This document shows positions 52,773 through 63,112 of a stretch of 64,000 nt of DNA, piece by piece. Position numbers and translations under genes: made by a program. The first letter of the stretch is position 1; every line of letters starts with the position of its first letter. Source of the DNA: Akkermansiaceae bacterium (GTDB taxonomy: Bacteria > Verrucomicrobiota > Verrucomicrobiia > Verrucomicrobiales > Akkermansiaceae); contig CP059069.1 of the NCBI GenBank assembly GCA_017798145.1, positions 1,845,226 through 1,909,225 of the forward strand, in the 5' to 3' direction. The notes beneath the pieces are model-generated. The model worked only from the letters and a program-made list of their open reading frames with translations, did no database searches and was not told the origin of the DNA.

Positions 52773-52867
52773 GTTCGGGGTGGCGTCTCCGCCACCTGTG
52801 GAAAAGTCTTTTGTCACTGCGGGTGGGACACCCGCTTGAACCCAAGGCGCGGGACGCACCTACTCCC
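52741..52867. repeat. REPIN-like composite of four hairpins
   Basis: Outer arms GGAGTAGGCGCG..CGCGCCTTGAGTTC (52747-52776) and GAACCCAAGGCGCG..CACCTACTCC (52838-52866) are imperfect inverted copies. Between them lie two tight hairpins: GGTGGCG-TCTC-CGCCACC (52779-52796) and GCGGGTG-GGA-CACCCGC (52819-52835). The left arm itself folds (AGGCGCG-TCTC-CGCGCCT). It spans the end of the NTF2-like gene and the stop of the next, convergent gene. Confidence 0.75.
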
Positions 52868-55554
52868 TAGCGAACCATTGCGGATGCAATCCGCTGCCAC
52901 TCTCCTATCTGATGATAGCCTCCGGTGGAGAACGGCCCGTATTCGCCGCTAGTCCCGTCCGTCCATTTCACATTCACCCGCACGGGTGACTTGTCGTCGC
53001 CCAGCCCCACCACGATGCGCCTGTCGCCCTGGGCGGAGAATCCCGAGACATTGAGTACATCGACGTGCCATTTTTTCCCTCCCTGGGAAATCTCCAGCAC
53101 GCTGCCAACCGCATCGCTGGGCACCGCTTTCCCGTTTCCCCGCACCTCGAGACCGATCCACGCAGCGGATGAACTACGGCGGTTCTCGTAGAATGAGACC
53201 GGATCGAACTGCCGGGTGAGGACGAGATCCGCATCCCCGTCGTTGTCGAAGTCAGCGAGCGCCACCCCGCGCGAGTTCCCGAGCCGGGAAAGCCCCGTGA
53301 CATCCGATGCATCGTGGAAAGTCCCGCCCCGATTCATCAGCACCCGGCTTTTCTGCGAACCCCAGATCGTGTAGCCCCGAGTGTCACCCCATTTGTCTGC
53401 GTAGGAATGGACACCGGGATCGCTGCGCGCCACTTGGCCGTTCACATACCAGTAGTCGCGCGGCTTATCGAAGCGGCGATCCATACTGTCGTCCACCATC
53501 CCGTTCGCCTGCACCATGTCCGGCCAGCCATCGAGATCGAGGTCGGCGACGCCCGCGCCCCACCCAAAACTTTCGGGATTCAGTGCTCCACGTTTCGCTG
53601 CCTCGTTGTGGAATAGCACGCTGCCATCCGCCATCCGCTCCGTCATCCACAACAAGCTTCCCTCCGCCTGCATCGGCGCGTGCACATTGGAGACCTGGAT
53701 GTCCGGCGTGCCGTTGCGGTCGAAATCCGCGATGCTCGCATTCATCCCCTTGTAGGTGTCTTTTCCGATGGATCCGAAATGCGACCCTTCGATCCTGCGG
53801 AAACCTTTTCCCTTCTCGTTCAGGTAAAGGTCATCGGGGCCGAAGTCGGACGCCGCGTAGATGTCCGGCCAGCCATCGCCATCAAAATCCGCGGAGTTCA
53901 GTGCCAGCGTCCAATGCGTCTCCGGCATCCCGAGCTTTTTGATATCCTCCTTCGCAAAAGTCCCGTCGCCCCGGTTGCGGTAGAATTGGTTCAGCCCGCC
54001 GTTCTCCGCCTTGTGCCAGCTCGCGTGCATGAAATGGAACATACGGCGGTCGCCCTCATATTCCGGCCGGGGCAGGCGGAAGGGATTGAGCGGGGTCGGC
54101 TTTTCATAATCCGGCAGGTAGGGCGTCATCGAGTTTCCCAGCAGCAGGTCGAGATCGCCGTCGCGGTCGGGATCGAAAAACATCGCCGCAAGGCAGGTGT
54201 GGTGGCCGGTGATCCCTGACCGCTCCGTGATGTCGGTGAAGGCGATTTCCCCGGCGACAGAATCGTTCCTGAAAAGCCTGCTGCCGCCGAAACCCATGCC
54301 GATGAAAAGATCCTGGTCGCCGTCGTTGTCGATGTCCGCGAAGACCGCGCAGGATGGAAGACCATACTCGGCCGGATCGGCGCGGATCACATCGAGCGCG
54401 GGCAGTTGGATTTTTTCAAATGTCAGATCCCCCGTATTCCGGAAAAGCGTGCAGCGATCTTCCGCCCGTTTCATCGGCCTCGTCAGGAAAAGATCCTGAA
54501 GCCCGTCGCCGTCCACATCCGCCACCGCCGCCGCATCGCCCACCGAGAGAATCCATTTCCCGACATGCTGGAGACGCGGATCGATATCGGTGAGGATGGT
54601 TCCCTGCTTGGACGGGAAAAGATCCTTCTCCACCCACGTGAAGCCGGGACTTTCCGTCAGCCCGCGCGGAGTCCGATCCAGCGCGAATGCCACGCCCACC
54701 AGAACCGATGCCAGCACCGCTTTCCTAACAAGCACCCGCGATTCGGGAAATCCTCGAGCTTTGATCCAACCCCAAAGAAACCGCACCGTTTGCACCGTGA
54801 ACGCCGCGTAGAAGAGCGTGTAGTAGCCCTGCATGAAATGGAACCCGAGATCCGCCACGGTGATCGCCGCCGCGATTCCGATCTGCGCTCCCTTTTTCGC
54901 CGGGGAGGTCGCCGGATCGGTCAGCATATAGAACACGAAAAGGAAGAACGCGGGAGCTGTCAGCGTCCCCAGCCAGATCGCCTCCGCAGGCACATGGTGA
55001 CGCATCACCCAAGCCCGCAGCGCAGTCTGGGCGCAGTAGAAAACGAGGAACGAACCCACCAGCCAGCCGCGTTGGATCTTGCGGATGAACACCACCATCG
55101 CCAGCCCGCCAAGGAACATCGCGATCGCCCACGTCCCGCCCCATTGGTAGGCTGGAGCGGGCGAGATCAGCCCACCACCCAGCAGCATCCCCGCGATCAC
55201 ACCGAACAGCGCCGGATTATAGACATGCTTCCCGTTGAGCGTGAAAAGGTGCTTCGACCCGATCGCCAGAAGCGGCGGCAGCAGCGGCAGCCAGACATTC
55301 GATCCATAGTCCAGCAACAGCGCCAGCCCGCACCCGGTGATCAGCCCGCTCCACGGGAACTCCGTCCGTTTCCTGAAAAACCGGTTCGCCAGGAAATCCG
55401 CCAGCGCCGCCGTCACAACCACCATCCCAGCCTGCAACGGCGTACGCGCGAAACCGAGGAACGCCAGCCCGCAAATTAAGTAGAGCCCCAGCAAGCCAGC
55501 GAACCACGGCCTGGGATCCACATCCTTTGTAATCTCCGGTCTCAACAGCCCCAT
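52867..55554 (-). CDS. RnfD/NqrB-like membrane domain fused to FG-GAP/VCBS repeats and ASPIC domain
   Basis: 895 residues from ATG 55554. The first ~290 residues hold about eight helices and match the RnfD/NqrB-like pattern (FPWSGLITGCGLALLLDYGS, VYNPALFGVIAGMLLGGG, FYMLTDPATSPAKKG). No flavin-attachment SGAT is evident. The rest is extracytoplasmic: calcium-binding-like repeats (DVDGDGLQDLFL, DIDNDGDQDLFIG, DLDLDGWPDMVQ, DFDNDGDADLVL) and an ASPIC/UnbV-type C-terminal domain (GDRRIVVGLGDDKSPVRVNV). The role is unknown, perhaps membrane-tethered surface binding with an electron-transfer-like anchor. The stop is inside the REPIN-like repeat. Confidence 0.8.
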   Translation of the reverse strand: MGLLRPEITKDVDPRPWFAGLLGLYLICGLAFLGFARTPLQAGMVVVTAALADFLANRFFRKRTEFPWSGLITGCGLALLLDYGSNVWLPLLPPLLAIGSKHLFTLNGKHVYNPALFGVIAGMLLGGGLISPAPAYQWGGTWAIAMFLGGLAMVVFIRKIQRGWLVGSFLVFYCAQTALRAWVMRHHVPAEAIWLGTLTAPAFFLFVFYMLTDPATSPAKKGAQIGIAAAITVADLGFHFMQGYYTLFYAAFTVQTVRFLWGWIKARGFPESRVLVRKAVLASVLVGVAFALDRTPRGLTESPGFTWVEKDLFPSKQGTILTDIDPRLQHVGKWILSVGDAAAVADVDGDGLQDLFLTRPMKRAEDRCTLFRNTGDLTFEKIQLPALDVIRADPAEYGLPSCAVFADIDNDGDQDLFIGMGFGGSRLFRNDSVAGEIAFTDITERSGITGHHTCLAAMFFDPDRDGDLDLLLGNSMTPYLPDYEKPTPLNPFRLPRPEYEGDRRMFHFMHASWHKAENGGLNQFYRNRGDGTFAKEDIKKLGMPETHWTLALNSADFDGDGWPDIYAASDFGPDDLYLNEKGKGFRRIEGSHFGSIGKDTYKGMNASIADFDRNGTPDIQVSNVHAPMQAEGSLLWMTERMADGSVLFHNEAAKRGALNPESFGWGAGVADLDLDGWPDMVQANGMVDDSMDRRFDKPRDYWYVNGQVARSDPGVHSYADKWGDTRGYTIWGSQKSRVLMNRGGTFHDASDVTGLSRLGNSRGVALADFDNDGDADLVLTRQFDPVSFYENRRSSSAAWIGLEVRGNGKAVPSDAVGSVLEISQGGKKWHVDVLNVSGFSAQGDRRIVVGLGDDKSPVRVNVKWTDGTSGEYGPFSTGGYHQIGEWQRIASAMVR

Positions 55555-55609
55555 CCTGCCCCGCCCTCTACCTTTAGGCAATCGGCGATGTGAAAGTGGG
55601 ATCCTTCTC

Positions 55610-56824
55610 TCACCCCACAAACAGCCCCACGATCGCGGCACTCGTCAGGTTCGAGAAAGTCCCCGCAATCACCGCCAGGAAACCCAGCCTCGCGATCTCA
55701 GAGCGGCGGTTCGGAGCCATGCCGCCGAGACCGCCGAGGAGGATGCCGATCGAGGAAAGGTTGGCGAAGCCGCAGAGCGCAACGGCTCCGATCGCCTGTG
55801 CCTTGGGCGAGAGCATCTCCTGCCATTTGATGTATTGAACGTAGGCGACGAACTCGTTGAGGATGAGCTTTTGCCCGATCAGGCTGCCGCCTTTCACCGC
55901 ATCCTCCCACGGCATCCCGATCAGCCAGGCGACGGGCGCGAAGCACCAGCCGAGTATCACCTGGAGGCTGAGGTCTCCGTTTCCGAACCAGCCGCCGATC
56001 CCGCCTATCATCACGTTGAGAAGTGCGATCAGGCCGATGAAGGCGAGCAGCATCGCCCCGACGTTCAGCGCGAGCATCAGACCGGTGGATGCCCCGACCG
56101 CAGCCGCATCCACCACATTCGCCGGCTTCTCATCGCCTTCCGCGAAACCTAGGTTCCCCTCGTGCGGGACATCAACCTCGGGCTTCATCAGCTTCGCGAA
56201 AAGCAAGCCGCCCGGAGCCGCCATGAACGAAGCGGCGATCAGATAATTGATATCCACACCCAGCGCCACATACCCGGCCAAAATGGATCCCGCCACGCTC
56301 GCCAGCCCGCCGACCATCACCGCGAAAAGCTCGGATCGTGTCATCCGGGCAATGTAGGGTTTCACCACCAGCGGAGCCTCCGTCTGTCCTACGAAAATGT
56401 TCGCCGCCGCCGAGAGCGATTCCGTCCGGCTCGTTCCCAGCAATTTTTTCAGAGCGCCTCCCAGCACCTTGATCACCACCGCCATCACCTTCAGGTGATA
56501 GAGCACCGCGATGAGCGAGGAGAAGAAAATGATCATCGGCAGAACACGGAACACAAAGATAAAACCGATCGAAGCGGGCCCGTCCGTGGTCAGCGGGCCG
56601 AAAAGGAAATCGACGCCCTCTTTCCCAGCTCCGATCGCGTTGGTGACGCCGTTGCTGAGCCATTGCAAGGTCTCCCGCCCGGCCGGCACCGCGAACACGA
56701 CGAAGCCGATGGAAACCTGGATCGCCAGCGCCGCGCCGACCGTCCGCCAGCGGATCGCCTTGCGGTTGTCACAGAGAAGATAGGCCGCTCCGAGGAGCGC
56801 GGCGATTCCAAGGAGACCGGTCAT
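55610..56824 (-). CDS. NupC-type concentrative nucleoside transporter
   Basis: 404 residues from ATG 56824. CNT features are [40 protein letters not shown] (the QTEAP core) and the C-terminal [20 protein letters not shown]. It imports nucleosides with H+ or Na+. The reading frame is open upstream to 57205 but that part shadows the next gene. A single gene between unrelated units. Confidence 0.9.
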   Translation of the reverse strand: MTGLLGIAALLGAAYLLCDNRKAIRWRTVGAALAIQVSIGFVVFAVPAGRETLQWLSNGVTNAIGAGKEGVDFLFGPLTTDGPASIGFIFVFRVLPMIIFFSSLIAVLYHLKVMAVVIKVLGGALKKLLGTSRTESLSAAANIFVGQTEAPLVVKPYIARMTRSELFAVMVGGLASVAGSILAGYVALGVDINYLIAASFMAAPGGLLFAKLMKPEVDVPHEGNLGFAEGDEKPANVVDAAAVGASTGLMLALNVGAMLLAFIGLIALLNVMIGGIGGWFGNGDLSLQVILGWCFAPVAWLIGMPWEDAVKGGSLIGQKLILNEFVAYVQYIKWQEMLSPKAQAIGAVALCGFANLSSIGILLGGLGGMAPNRRSEIARLGFLAVIAGTFSNLTSAAIVGLFVG

Positions 56825-56934
56825 GGGACTGACAAATATCCGTTCGCGAACCGGATAGGAAGGGGAATAAACGGCCGCTCGGCCTGCATTTCTCCCCCTC
56901 CCGCAGGGGCACTCCCACACGTTCCGCCGGGATC

Positions 56935-57060
56935 TCAGTACGTCTCGGACTTCGGATAGACGTTGGCCTCGTCCTCGGACGCAGACAGTCTGGAACCGCC
57001 CTCGAACCGGTGCGCCTTCGACGAGATTGACAGGGTAGCGGACCTGGAGCCGTAATGGCG
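56935..57060 (-). pseudogene. Possible C-terminal remnant peptide without a start
   Basis: In the 240-base gap between nupC and the phosphatase gene, the minus frame ending at the TGA 56935-56937 reads [20 protein letters not shown] then [11 protein letters not shown]. It has a coding-like GC-rich third position and no start codon. It may be what is left of a gene removed by the insertion or turnover of the neighbours; a chance frame is possible. Confidence 0.3.
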
Positions 57061-57065
57061 GGACG

Positions 57066-59054
57066 ATGAATCTCCGCCCCGCTTTTGTTCTCGCCTTGTC
57101 GGCCTCCGCCTGCCTCGCGGCGGAAATCACCCGCGGCCCATACCTCCAGGTGGCGCGGCAGGACGGGATCACCATCGTCTGGAGAACCGAAGGCGAGCTT
57201 GCCAACCCGAAAGTGAACTATTCGCAAGACGGGAAGGTCGAGAGCGGAACATGCTCCGGCCCTGCCATCCTGGAACGCTCCGGGCTCAGCGGGGCGCCGC
57301 AAGGCGCATTCCAATACGAGGCGACGATCTCCGGACTCCTGCCCGGCACCACCTACCGCTACGATATCCTCGACGGTGCCAAGGCTCTCACAGGAAGCGG
57401 CCCGGAATATCGTTTCACCACCCACCCGCCCACAGGCAAACCAACCCCCGCGCGGATCTGGGTGGTCGGGGACTCCGGCACCGGCGAGGCGCACCAGATG
57501 CTCGTCCACCGCGCCATGGTCGCCTACACGGAGGAAACGAAACGCCCGCTCGACCTCTACCTCCACGTCGGCGACATGGCGTACGGCCAGGGCACCGATG
57601 CGCAGTTCCAGACGAAATTTTTCAAACCCTACAAGGACACCCTCCGCAACACCGTCTGCTGGGCTTCGATGGGAAACCACGAAGGGCACAGCTCGAATGG
57701 CCTAAAGGGCGTGGGGCCGTTTTTCGACGCCTATGTCTGCCCGGTGAAAGGAGAGGCGGGCGGGGTGCCCTCCGGCAGCGAATCGTATTACTCCTTCGAC
57801 CATGGCGACATCCATTTCATTTGCCTGAACTCGCACGATATCGACCGCTCCCCGCAAGGCGAAATGGCGAAATGGCTGGTGCGCGATCTGGCTGCAGCGG
57901 AATCGCGCTGGATCATCGGCTTCTGGCACCATCCGCCCTACACCAAGGGCACCCACAACAGCGACACCGAGACCCAGCTTGTGGAGATGCGGGAATCCAT
58001 CATGCCCATCCTGGAAAACGGCGGGGTCGATCTCGTCCTGAGCGGACACTCGCACATCTACGAACGCTCGATGCTGATTGACGGCGCATACACAACCCCC
58101 ACCACCGCGAAGGGCGTTGTCCTGGATGACGGAGACGGCAAACCGGATGGCGACGGGGCATACAAGAAAAGCGAAGCGACCACCCCCCACAACGGCACGG
58201 TGGCGCTTGTGACCGGCCACGGCGGTGCCCTGGGCCGCAACAACATGGGCATCTCCCCTGTCATGCGCAGCATCGTGCTCGACCACGGCTCCACCCTCAT
58301 CGACATCGACGGCGACACGCTCACCGGCGTCATGCTCGACCTACGCGGCAAGGAGCGCGACCGCTTCGCCATCGTGAAGCGCGGGACGGTGAAGCAGAGC
58401 GTCGTGGAAAACCCTTGGACGCCCGACGATTCCACGGCGGAGCGCACCGGAGCGGGCGTCCTTGGCGCGCCGAAGACCGTCGCGGATGCCGAGGAGGCCC
58501 GGAAAGCCGGAAAGCGAAATGTCCCTGGACTGATGCCGAAGGAAACCAGGGAAATCATCCCGCGCCACGCACAGTGGGACTACCTCGCCGACGGCGACGA
58601 ACCGGAGACCGAAATGTGGACCCAGCTCGGATTCGACCCGAGGCAGGAGGGCTGGAAACCGGGAACGGCAGGTTTCGGATACGGCGACGGCGACGACCGA
58701 ACGGAGCTCAAGGACATGCAGGGGAATTTCACCACGATCTACATCCGCCGTGAGTTCGAGATCCCGCCGGGTACCGACCTGAAACGCCTCGGCCTGCTGA
58801 TCAACTACGACGACGCTTTCGTCCTCCACATGAACGGGAAAGAACTTCTCTCCAAGGGCGTCGTCCGCGGAAAGGACGGGCGCACGAAAGTCGAGAAACA
58901 CGAGGCGAGCGGGGCGGAATACTTCTCGCTCGCGGAATTCGCCGGTGCCTTCCGTGAAGGGAAAAACATCATCGCCCTCGAGGGCCACAACAGCGGCAAG
59001 GACAGCAGCGACCTGAGCCTTGATCCGGCCTTGTTGCTGGAGACGGGCGAATGA
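57066..59054 (+). CDS. Secreted purple-acid-phosphatase-like metallophosphoesterase
   Basis: 662 residues with a signal peptide ([17 protein letters not shown]). After a fibronectin-like N-terminal domain ([20 protein letters not shown]) the calcineurin-like catalytic core shows [39 protein letters not shown] and [10 protein letters not shown], all the metal motifs of purple acid phosphatases. The C-terminal ~200 residues form a beta-rich domain ([19 protein letters not shown]) that may bind carbohydrate or phosphate polymer. Acts outside the cytoplasm to release phosphate. Confidence 0.88.
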   Translation: MNLRPAFVLALSASACLAAEITRGPYLQVARQDGITIVWRTEGELANPKVNYSQDGKVESGTCSGPAILERSGLSGAPQGAFQYEATISGLLPGTTYRYDILDGAKALTGSGPEYRFTTHPPTGKPTPARIWVVGDSGTGEAHQMLVHRAMVAYTEETKRPLDLYLHVGDMAYGQGTDAQFQTKFFKPYKDTLRNTVCWASMGNHEGHSSNGLKGVGPFFDAYVCPVKGEAGGVPSGSESYYSFDHGDIHFICLNSHDIDRSPQGEMAKWLVRDLAAAESRWIIGFWHHPPYTKGTHNSDTETQLVEMRESIMPILENGGVDLVLSGHSHIYERSMLIDGAYTTPTTAKGVVLDDGDGKPDGDGAYKKSEATTPHNGTVALVTGHGGALGRNNMGISPVMRSIVLDHGSTLIDIDGDTLTGVMLDLRGKERDRFAIVKRGTVKQSVVENPWTPDDSTAERTGAGVLGAPKTVADAEEARKAGKRNVPGLMPKETREIIPRHAQWDYLADGDEPETEMWTQLGFDPRQEGWKPGTAGFGYGDGDDRTELKDMQGNFTTIYIRREFEIPPGTDLKRLGLLINYDDAFVLHMNGKELLSKGVVRGKDGRTKVEKHEASGAEYFSLAEFAGAFREGKNIIALEGHNSGKDSSDLSLDPALLLETGE

Positions 59055-59060
59055 TCCGCC

Positions 59061-61451
59061 TCACTCGTAAACAAGATGTGCGGTGGCGGTGCAGGGTTCC
59101 GATGACTTGAAGCGGATCCAATAGGCTTGGAATTCCACGGGAAAGGTGTGGTTGGTTTCCTCGCCGGGTTTCACCTCGAAGGTTTCGTAAACGGACCAGC
59201 GCCCCTCACCCGTGAGATCGATCTCGGCTGAGATGGTGGTCTTCCTGTCAGCCCGGAGGGTGAGGGTTTTCCTGTCGTAGGCGGTGAGGAGGTAGGGATC
59301 GGAGGGGATGTCCTTTTCCACCGCGCTGCCCTGCCATGGGCCGCCGTGGCCGCGGGGCTTGCCGAGTTTCCAGATGTCGTCGATGGCTCCGGCCCAGAGG
59401 GCAACCTCGCCGCCGGCGGAGCGGATGATGTGGGGGTTGTCGGCGGGCGCCTTTTCCACGATGCCGGAGACGACGAAGAGGCCGCGGTAGGAGCAATAGT
59501 CGTGGACGAGGCGGTTGTGGGTGGCGACGGGACGGGCCTTGGCGAAGCCGCCGGCGTTCTCGGCGGGGAGTTCGTAGAAGGTGCCGTGGGCGTTGAAGAG
59601 GTCGCGCTCGGTGGCGACCTCGCGGCACACGCGGTATTCGTGTTTGTCGAGGGCGGGGTCGCCTTTCGGGAGGCGCCAGCGCTTGCCATTGTCATCGACA
59701 TAGAGGACGGAGGCGGCGTCCACGGTGAGGATGCCGGTGGGGATGTCCGGCATCTTCTCGGTTTTCCGCCAGATGGTGGGCTTGAGTTGCAGCTCCGAGT
59801 CGAGCTCGTAGGTGCCGATGCGTTCCCCGGCGGCGTTCACGGCGTGGAAGCCGAGGGTGCGGCGGTCGCCGAAGGCATGGACGGCTCCGCCGGTGTGTGC
59901 TTCGCCGGGCTTGGCGATTCCGCCGAAGATGGCATCGGCCTCGGAGTTGCGGGTGTCAGGATTGTGGAAGGTGAAAACGGCGGAGGCCTTTTCGAGATCG
60001 ATGGTGGAGGTGATGCGCGCCCATGCGCCGGTTTGGCTTTCCGCGAAGGGAACGAAGAGGTAGCCGGATGCGGGCACATCGACCTCGGCGAGCGGGGTCC
60101 ATTCGCCATCGCCCTTAATGTCGGTCTCGATGCGGAAGGTGACTTTTTCCCCGGCGCTATGGGCGAGGTGAACGGCGCGGCGCGCGTAACCGGAGAAGAG
60201 GAAGGCATCCGAGGGCGCATCCTTTTTCACCGCTTCATCGACCCACACCGCGCCGCGCCCGATGGCGGGGCCGAGCTTGTCGAGCTGCGGTTCATCGACG
60301 AACCAGAGGTTGGACTGGGACTGCGGCGCTGGGACGTGGCCCTTGGCCTTGCGCTTGTTGAGGAACTCCGATTTCGCGGTGTCGTCGCACCCGAGGACGA
60401 TTTTCCCGTTCCACTCCGCGAAGTCGCCGATGACCTTGAGGTAGTTCGAGCGCGGCGCGATGCCGGAGGAGTTTTTCGGGGTGAAGGTGGGCGGGAAATT
60501 CCAGAAGGTGCCGTGCATTGTCATCAGGAAATCCTTTTTTCCGATCTCGCGGATGCGGGGCCACTCGGTGTTCCAGCCGTGGGCGCCGTCGTAGGAGTGC
60601 GAGCCTTTCGGGAGGCGGTAGAAAGTCCAGCCGCTGTCCGGCATGCGGACGCCGAGGAGGAGCGAGCGGTGATCCCAGCCCACCGTCCAAATCGGGTCGG
60701 TGGCGGGGTTTGGGTTTCCATAAATGCCGCCGGAACCGGTGACTTCGGTGAACTGGTTGCGGCGGATGATGGTCCATTTTTCGGCCTTGCCGTCCCACTC
60801 GGCGAGGACGCCGGAGGATGTTTCGGGCTTGGTCTTAGCGTCGTTGCCGCGTTCGCCGTTGTTCGAATACACGTAAACGCCTTGGCCGGAGTAAAAGCCC
60901 TTTCCGTGGTAGCCGGGCAGGCCGGACTTGCGGGAGCTGGCTGCGTTGTCCTCATCGCCCCAGAGTTCGGTGACCTTGAGGCCTTTCGCGCCGATCTCGT
61001 AGATCCCCTCCTCCATCGTGGCCGTAACCACTTTTCCCGCGGGGTCGGTCAGGTGGCGGGCGGTGCCTGTGGGGCGGCCGAACATTTCCGTGTAGGGGAT
61101 GGCGCGCACCTTCGAGTCGGCACCCACCGCGTAGGGGCCGATGAAAAGCTGTTTGGATTCGTTGTGGATGAGGCGGTTCGCGGGGGTGCCGCCTATGCTT
61201 TCCGGATGGATCGCCTGGATGAGATCCGGGGAAACGGAGTAGAGCTTGTCATCCGAGCCTTTGGGCGAATGCGGGGCGTAGGTCACGATCCAGAGTTTTC
61301 CCTGCCACGGCACCACCGCGCCAGTGCCGCATTCCCCCGAGGAATTGAACATCGTCAGGTGCGGATAGATCCCGCTGAGGGAAACCGGATCCGCCGCACG
61401 GACGGCAGGATGCAGGGACAGGAAGACGAAGAGGAGGATGCCGGATCTCAT
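59061..61451 (-). CDS. Large secreted protein of unknown function, sulfatase operon partner
   Basis: 796 residues from ATG 61451 with a signal peptide (RSGILLFVFLSLHPAVRA). The mature chain is beta-rich with repeated W-containing segments (AVVPWQGKLWIVTYAPHSPK, LGCDDTAKSEFLNKRKAKGH, VHAFGDRRTLGFHAVNAAGE), looking like a propeller or beta-sandwich set, but no family is recognised. It starts 29 bases after the sulfatase stop on the same strand, so it may bind or process the same sulfated polymer. Confidence 0.65.
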   Translation of the reverse strand: MRSGILLFVFLSLHPAVRAADPVSLSGIYPHLTMFNSSGECGTGAVVPWQGKLWIVTYAPHSPKGSDDKLYSVSPDLIQAIHPESIGGTPANRLIHNESKQLFIGPYAVGADSKVRAIPYTEMFGRPTGTARHLTDPAGKVVTATMEEGIYEIGAKGLKVTELWGDEDNAASSRKSGLPGYHGKGFYSGQGVYVYSNNGERGNDAKTKPETSSGVLAEWDGKAEKWTIIRRNQFTEVTGSGGIYGNPNPATDPIWTVGWDHRSLLLGVRMPDSGWTFYRLPKGSHSYDGAHGWNTEWPRIREIGKKDFLMTMHGTFWNFPPTFTPKNSSGIAPRSNYLKVIGDFAEWNGKIVLGCDDTAKSEFLNKRKAKGHVPAPQSQSNLWFVDEPQLDKLGPAIGRGAVWVDEAVKKDAPSDAFLFSGYARRAVHLAHSAGEKVTFRIETDIKGDGEWTPLAEVDVPASGYLFVPFAESQTGAWARITSTIDLEKASAVFTFHNPDTRNSEADAIFGGIAKPGEAHTGGAVHAFGDRRTLGFHAVNAAGERIGTYELDSELQLKPTIWRKTEKMPDIPTGILTVDAASVLYVDDNGKRWRLPKGDPALDKHEYRVCREVATERDLFNAHGTFYELPAENAGGFAKARPVATHNRLVHDYCSYRGLFVVSGIVEKAPADNPHIIRSAGGEVALWAGAIDDIWKLGKPRGHGGPWQGSAVEKDIPSDPYLLTAYDRKTLTLRADRKTTISAEIDLTGEGRWSVYETFEVKPGEETNHTFPVEFQAYWIRFKSSEPCTATAHLVYE

Positions 61452-61480
61452 GGTTTTGATGATTTTTGCGGGTTCGTGGA

Positions 61481-63025
61481 TTACCTGGTCACATTGCAGC
61501 GTTCGGCCCAGGCTTGCCATAGGGCTTTGAGCTCCTCCGTGCGTTCGGCGTCCTTTGCCGCAAGGTTCTTGTTTTCCGTGGGGTCGCTCCTGAGATCATA
61601 AAGTTCCCATGGCGCTTTCCTCGAGCCGACGGCTTTCCAATCGCCGCGGCGGACGGCCTTTTTCCCGAGATGTTCCCAGAAAAGTTCGCGCTCCTGTCCC
61701 GGATCATCAGACCTGAATACTGGCGTTAGGCTTATCCCTTCCATCGGATTGATGGGTTCTCCGGACACCGTTTCCGGATAGCTTGCGCCGGAGATCTCGA
61801 TCACGGTGGGCATGATGTCGATGACATGGCAGGCGGCATGGCGTAGCTCTCCCCTTGCGGCGATACCCGCCGGCCAATGGGCGATGAGAGGGGTCGCGAT
61901 CCCGCCCTCGTGGGTGTGCATCTTGAATTTTCGGAACGGGGTGTCGGAGGCGTTCGCCCACTCCAGTCCAGCGCTTGCGTGGGAAAGGCCTGTGCCGATC
62001 GGTGCGCCCTTCTCGCCGTTGCTGAACCCTCCCGCGCCGCCCTCGGCGGAGCAGCCGTTGTCGGACAGGAAGAGGATGAGGGTGTTCTCGAACTGGCCGA
62101 GTGCCTTGAGCCTTGCGACGAGCTTGCCGGTGTTCTGATCGATGGAGTCGATCTGCGCAGCGTAGATCTCCATGCGGTGGGCGAGATCCCTGCGCTCGGC
62201 CTCCGGCGTCTCCCCCCAGGACTTTGCCTCCGGATCGCGTGCCGAGAGCGCGGCGTTTTCCGGCACGATGCCCATCCTTTTCTGTTTCGTGAAACGCGCC
62301 TCGCGCTCGGCATCCCAGCCCTTGTCGAAGCGGCCCTTGTATTTCGCGATGTCTTCCGGCTTTGCCTGCAGCGGCCAGTGCGGGGCGATGTGGGCTAGGT
62401 AGAGGAAGAAGGGCTTTTTCGTTTCCGTGACGGCCTCGTCGATGAAGCCGATCGCCTGGTCGGTGAAATCATCGGTGACATACAGGTCGTCGGGGGGATC
62501 GATCTTGTTGTCGTTGGAGAAAATCTCGCGTTTTTTCGAGAGCATGGAGTCCTTGAAATAGAATCCGCCCCCGCCGGGCGAGCCCCAGAAGCGGTCGAAG
62601 CCGCGATCCGTGGGATAGTGGCCTTTGCCTTCGCCGACATGCCATTTGCCCGCAACCAGCGTTGTGTAGCCTGCCGGCCTGAGGGCTTCGGCGATGGTCA
62701 CGCAATTCCTGTTCAGTTTGCCGCGGTAGCCGGGCTTGCCTTCGTCAGCGGTCATCGCACCGACACCGGCCTGATGGGAATAGAGCCCGGTGAGCAGGGA
62801 GGCGCGCGTGGGACAGCAGCGGGAGGAGTTGTAGAAATTCGTGAAGCGAAGGCCTTCCGCGGCCAGCGCGTCGAGATGGGGGGTTTCGATTTCCGATCCG
62901 TAGCAGCCAAGATCGGAGTAGCCCATGTCATCGGTGAGGATGACGATGATGTTCGGCTTTTCCGCTGCGGCAAGATGGGCGACGGCGATCAGCAGTGCAA
63001 TGGGGAGGCAGGCAGCGAATTTCAT
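61481..63025 (-). CDS. Secreted arylsulfatase-family enzyme
   Basis: 514 residues, signal peptide (FAACLPIALLIAVAHLAAA). The sulfatase signature is CCPTRASLLTG, with the first Cys the expected formylglycine site (CxPxR). Metal ligands: DDMGYSD early and SDNGCSAEGGA later. It hydrolyses sulfate esters, presumably of a polysaccharide. The divergent sulfatase begins 87 bases away. An anaerobic or FGE-type maturase is not in the window. Confidence 0.92.
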   Translation of the reverse strand: MKFAACLPIALLIAVAHLAAAEKPNIIVILTDDMGYSDLGCYGSEIETPHLDALAAEGLRFTNFYNSSRCCPTRASLLTGLYSHQAGVGAMTADEGKPGYRGKLNRNCVTIAEALRPAGYTTLVAGKWHVGEGKGHYPTDRGFDRFWGSPGGGGFYFKDSMLSKKREIFSNDNKIDPPDDLYVTDDFTDQAIGFIDEAVTETKKPFFLYLAHIAPHWPLQAKPEDIAKYKGRFDKGWDAEREARFTKQKRMGIVPENAALSARDPEAKSWGETPEAERRDLAHRMEIYAAQIDSIDQNTGKLVARLKALGQFENTLILFLSDNGCSAEGGAGGFSNGEKGAPIGTGLSHASAGLEWANASDTPFRKFKMHTHEGGIATPLIAHWPAGIAARGELRHAACHVIDIMPTVIEISGASYPETVSGEPINPMEGISLTPVFRSDDPGQERELFWEHLGKKAVRRGDWKAVGSRKAPWELYDLRSDPTENKNLAAKDAERTEELKALWQAWAERCNVTR

Positions 63026-63112
63026 GATGCCAGCTGTACCGCATACGCGGGACGGATCAAGGGCCGTATCGCCTTGCCGCAGCACCGGCCTTCTGCCCAC
63101 AATTCCCTTGAA

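Noticed and set aside
59346-61601. A 751-codon plus-strand frame opposite the large secreted protein
   Set aside because: The minus-strand frame has a signal peptide and normal composition; the plus frame has a Gly/Val/Glu bias typical of antisense shadows.
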